From Thermosulfurimonas marina (GTDB lineage: Bacteria > Desulfobacterota > Thermodesulfobacteria > Thermodesulfobacteriales > Thermodesulfobacteriaceae), in contig NZ_CP042909.1 in NCBI RefSeq assembly GCF_012317585.1, forward strand, positions 682,001 through 746,000: a stretch of 64,000 bases of DNA, in the 5' to 3' direction. Under the pieces are notes generated by a model that searched no databases, had not been told where the DNA came from, and saw nothing but the letters and a program-made list of their open reading frames with translations. Below, one piece after another: positions 62,896 to 64,000 of this stretch. The translations under genes and the position numbers were made by a program. Positions within the stretch are counted from its first letter, which is position 1. The number at the start of each line of letters is the position of its first letter.

Positions 62896-63341
62896 GGGCG
62901 GTGGTCCAGCGGGTAAAGGAGGCCGGAGTGCGGGTGACGGGCCGGGAGGTGGCCCGCATCGGCCGGGGCCTCCTGGTCCTTCTGGGGGTGGAAAAGGGGG
63001 ATACGGAGGAGGACCTCCGGTGGATGGCCGGAAAAATCGCCGGCCTGAGGATCTTTGAGGATGAGGCCGGGAAACTCAATCGGGCCCTCTCCGAAGCAGG
63101 GGGAGAGATCCTTTTGGTCTCCAATTTTACGGTCTGTGGGGATTGTCGTAAGGGCCGGCGGCCCTCTTTTGATCCCGCCGAAGACCCCGAAAAGGCCCGC
63201 GCCCTCTGTGAGGCCCTGGCCCGCAAACTCACCGAAGCGGGCCTTCCGGTAAAGACCGGGGTCTTCGGGGCCTACATGGAGGTCTTCCTGACCAACGACG
63301 GGCCGGTAACCCTCATCCTGGACTCCCGCAAGAGACTCTAA
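62892..63341 (+). CDS. dtd: D-aminoacyl-tRNA deacylase
   Basis: Removes D-amino acids wrongly attached to tRNA. The 149-residue protein starts at a TTG overlapping the previous stop (MRAVVQRVKEAGVRV after initiation) and has IGRGLLVLLGVEKGDTEED, LLVSNFTVCGDCRKGRRPSF (the SQFTL-type motif is SNFTV here) and the GAYMEVFLTNDGPVTLIL end with the conserved NxGPVT motif. Confidence 0.94.
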   Translation: MRAVVQRVKEAGVRVTGREVARIGRGLLVLLGVEKGDTEEDLRWMAGKIAGLRIFEDEAGKLNRALSEAGGEILLVSNFTVCGDCRKGRRPSFDPAEDPEKARALCEALARKLTEAGLPVKTGVFGAYMEVFLTNDGPVTLILDSRKRL

Positions 63342-63343
63342 GG

Positions 63344-64000
63344 ATGCCCTATCTGCGGGTAAAGATCCGGACCCGGGATCCGCAAGAAGTTCTGGCCCGC
63401 CTTTCCGCGGGAGGGGAAGCTCCTCTGGCCAGCCACTTCCTGGACACCGAAGGTCTTCTCATCCTGGTCTATCCCGGCGAAGGGCTCCATGAGCGTCTGC
63501 GGCGTCTAGCCCGACTTTTGCCCCAGGCCGATTTTGAAGAGACGGAACTGGCCGAGGAGGCCGATCTCCAGGAGAAAACTTTTCAGGTGGGACCTCTTAC
63601 CTTTCGCCTGACCCTCTCCCCGGGCCCGGTTCCGCCCGGGGAGATCTCCCTCCGGGCCAATCTCTCTTTCGGAAGCGGGCGCCACGCCACCACCCTCCTC
63701 TGTCTTAAGGCCCTGGTTCGGCTGGCCCAAGAGCTTCCCCTCGGGCGGGTCTTCGATCTGGGCTGTGGAAGCGGCATTCTCTCTCTGGCTGCGGCCCACC
63801 TGGGGGCCGAAAGGGTCCTGGCCGCAGACATCGATCCCCGGGCCGTGCGGGAGGCCCGTTACAACGTGGCCCTCAACGCTCTCGGGGAGCGCATCTTGGT
63901 AATCCGGGGGAGTCTCTCCGCGGCCCGTCCCGCGAGCTTCGATCTGGTGTTGGCCAATCTCACCATCGGGACCATCCTGGCCCTGGCTCCGGAGATTCCC
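63344..64000 (+). CDS. prmA: ribosomal protein L11 methyltransferase, 3'-truncated by window edge
   Basis: PrmA trimethylates ribosomal protein L11. The visible 219 residues have a variable N-terminal domain, the linker motif LSFGSGRHATTLLCLKAL (usual form FGTGxHxTT), the SAM-binding VFDLGCGSGILSLAAAHLGA, DIDPRAVREARYNVALN and LVLANLTIGTILALAPEI, matching the NILA-type motif. The ATG is 3 bp after the dtd stop. The rest lies outside the window. Confidence 0.9.
   Translation, partial: MPYLRVKIRTRDPQEVLARLSAGGEAPLASHFLDTEGLLILVYPGEGLHERLRRLARLLPQADFEETELAEEADLQEKTFQVGPLTFRLTLSPGPVPPGEISLRANLSFGSGRHATTLLCLKALVRLAQELPLGRVFDLGCGSGILSLAAAHLGAERVLAADIDPRAVREARYNVALNALGERILVIRGSLSAARPASFDLVLANLTIGTILALAPEIP

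Overview
The window looks like a chromosomal stretch from a strictly anaerobic, probably thermophilic bacterium of the Thermodesulfobacteriota/Desulfobacterota type. This is inferred from gene content, not from a marker gene. The pointers are a siroheme-based heme route (hemC, a cobA-hemD fusion, a precorrin-2 dehydrogenase, and a fused plus a stand-alone AhbA/AhbB-like siroheme decarboxylase), a UbiX/UbiA-type quinone pair, two small FmdB zinc-ribbon proteins, a 4Fe-4S DUF362 protein, GC-rich DNA, and dense packing with many 1-4 bp ATGA/TGATG overlaps. No rRNA is present. The first gene (acs) and last gene (prmA) run off the ends.

Layout. 1-4.5 kb: acs end, then a sir2-hslO-serine hydrolase operon and tRNA-Glu. 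4.5-12 kb: a mobile-DNA zone between tRNA-Glu and tRNA-Lys. It holds two nearly identical IS256-type elements in opposite orientation, each with its own perfect 8-bp target duplication, around an amtB-glnK-porin nitrogen operon with a candidate sigma-54 promoter. It also holds a tyrosine-recombinase pseudogene split by the second element. 12-17 kb: tetrapyrrole genes with gmhA and others. 17-24 kb: tRNA-Asp/Val and the tig-clpP-clpX-lon proteostasis cluster with PilZ and RmuC-like genes. 24-29 kb: valS, cobU, coaD, rsmD. 29-31.5 kb: a non-coding zone with a strong terminator, a two-repeat CRISPR remnant and an IS1634-type element. 31.5-37 kb: a degenerate UvrA paralogue, pyk, a TtcA-like gene, dedA. 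37-41 kb: a compact operon of a deoC-rnhA fusion, ubiX, a small protein, ubiA/mqnP, greA and an AhbA-like gene. 41-46.8 kb: precorrin-2 dehydrogenase, a lone prepilin-like gene, pgpA, and a branched-chain amino-acid ABC operon in which only the binding protein is intact. 46.9-54.7 kb: DUF362, Smr, a THEP1-thymidylate kinase fusion, a cyclophilin-like gene, and a TetR-regulated three-part efflux pump. 54.7-64 kb: an MBL hydrolase, HD-GYP protein, aminotransferase, truA, argC, rplM-rpsI, a GGDEF-EAL protein, dtd and prmA.

The most notable points are two domain fusions (DeoC-RNase HI and THEP1-Tmk), the decayed liv operon, the orphan mini-CRISPR plus a distant solitary repeat-like sequence, a P-II protein with Phe instead of the uridylylated Tyr51, tandem palindromes over the tetR start codon, and tRNA promoters whose -35 TTGACA contains the stop codon of the gene before them.
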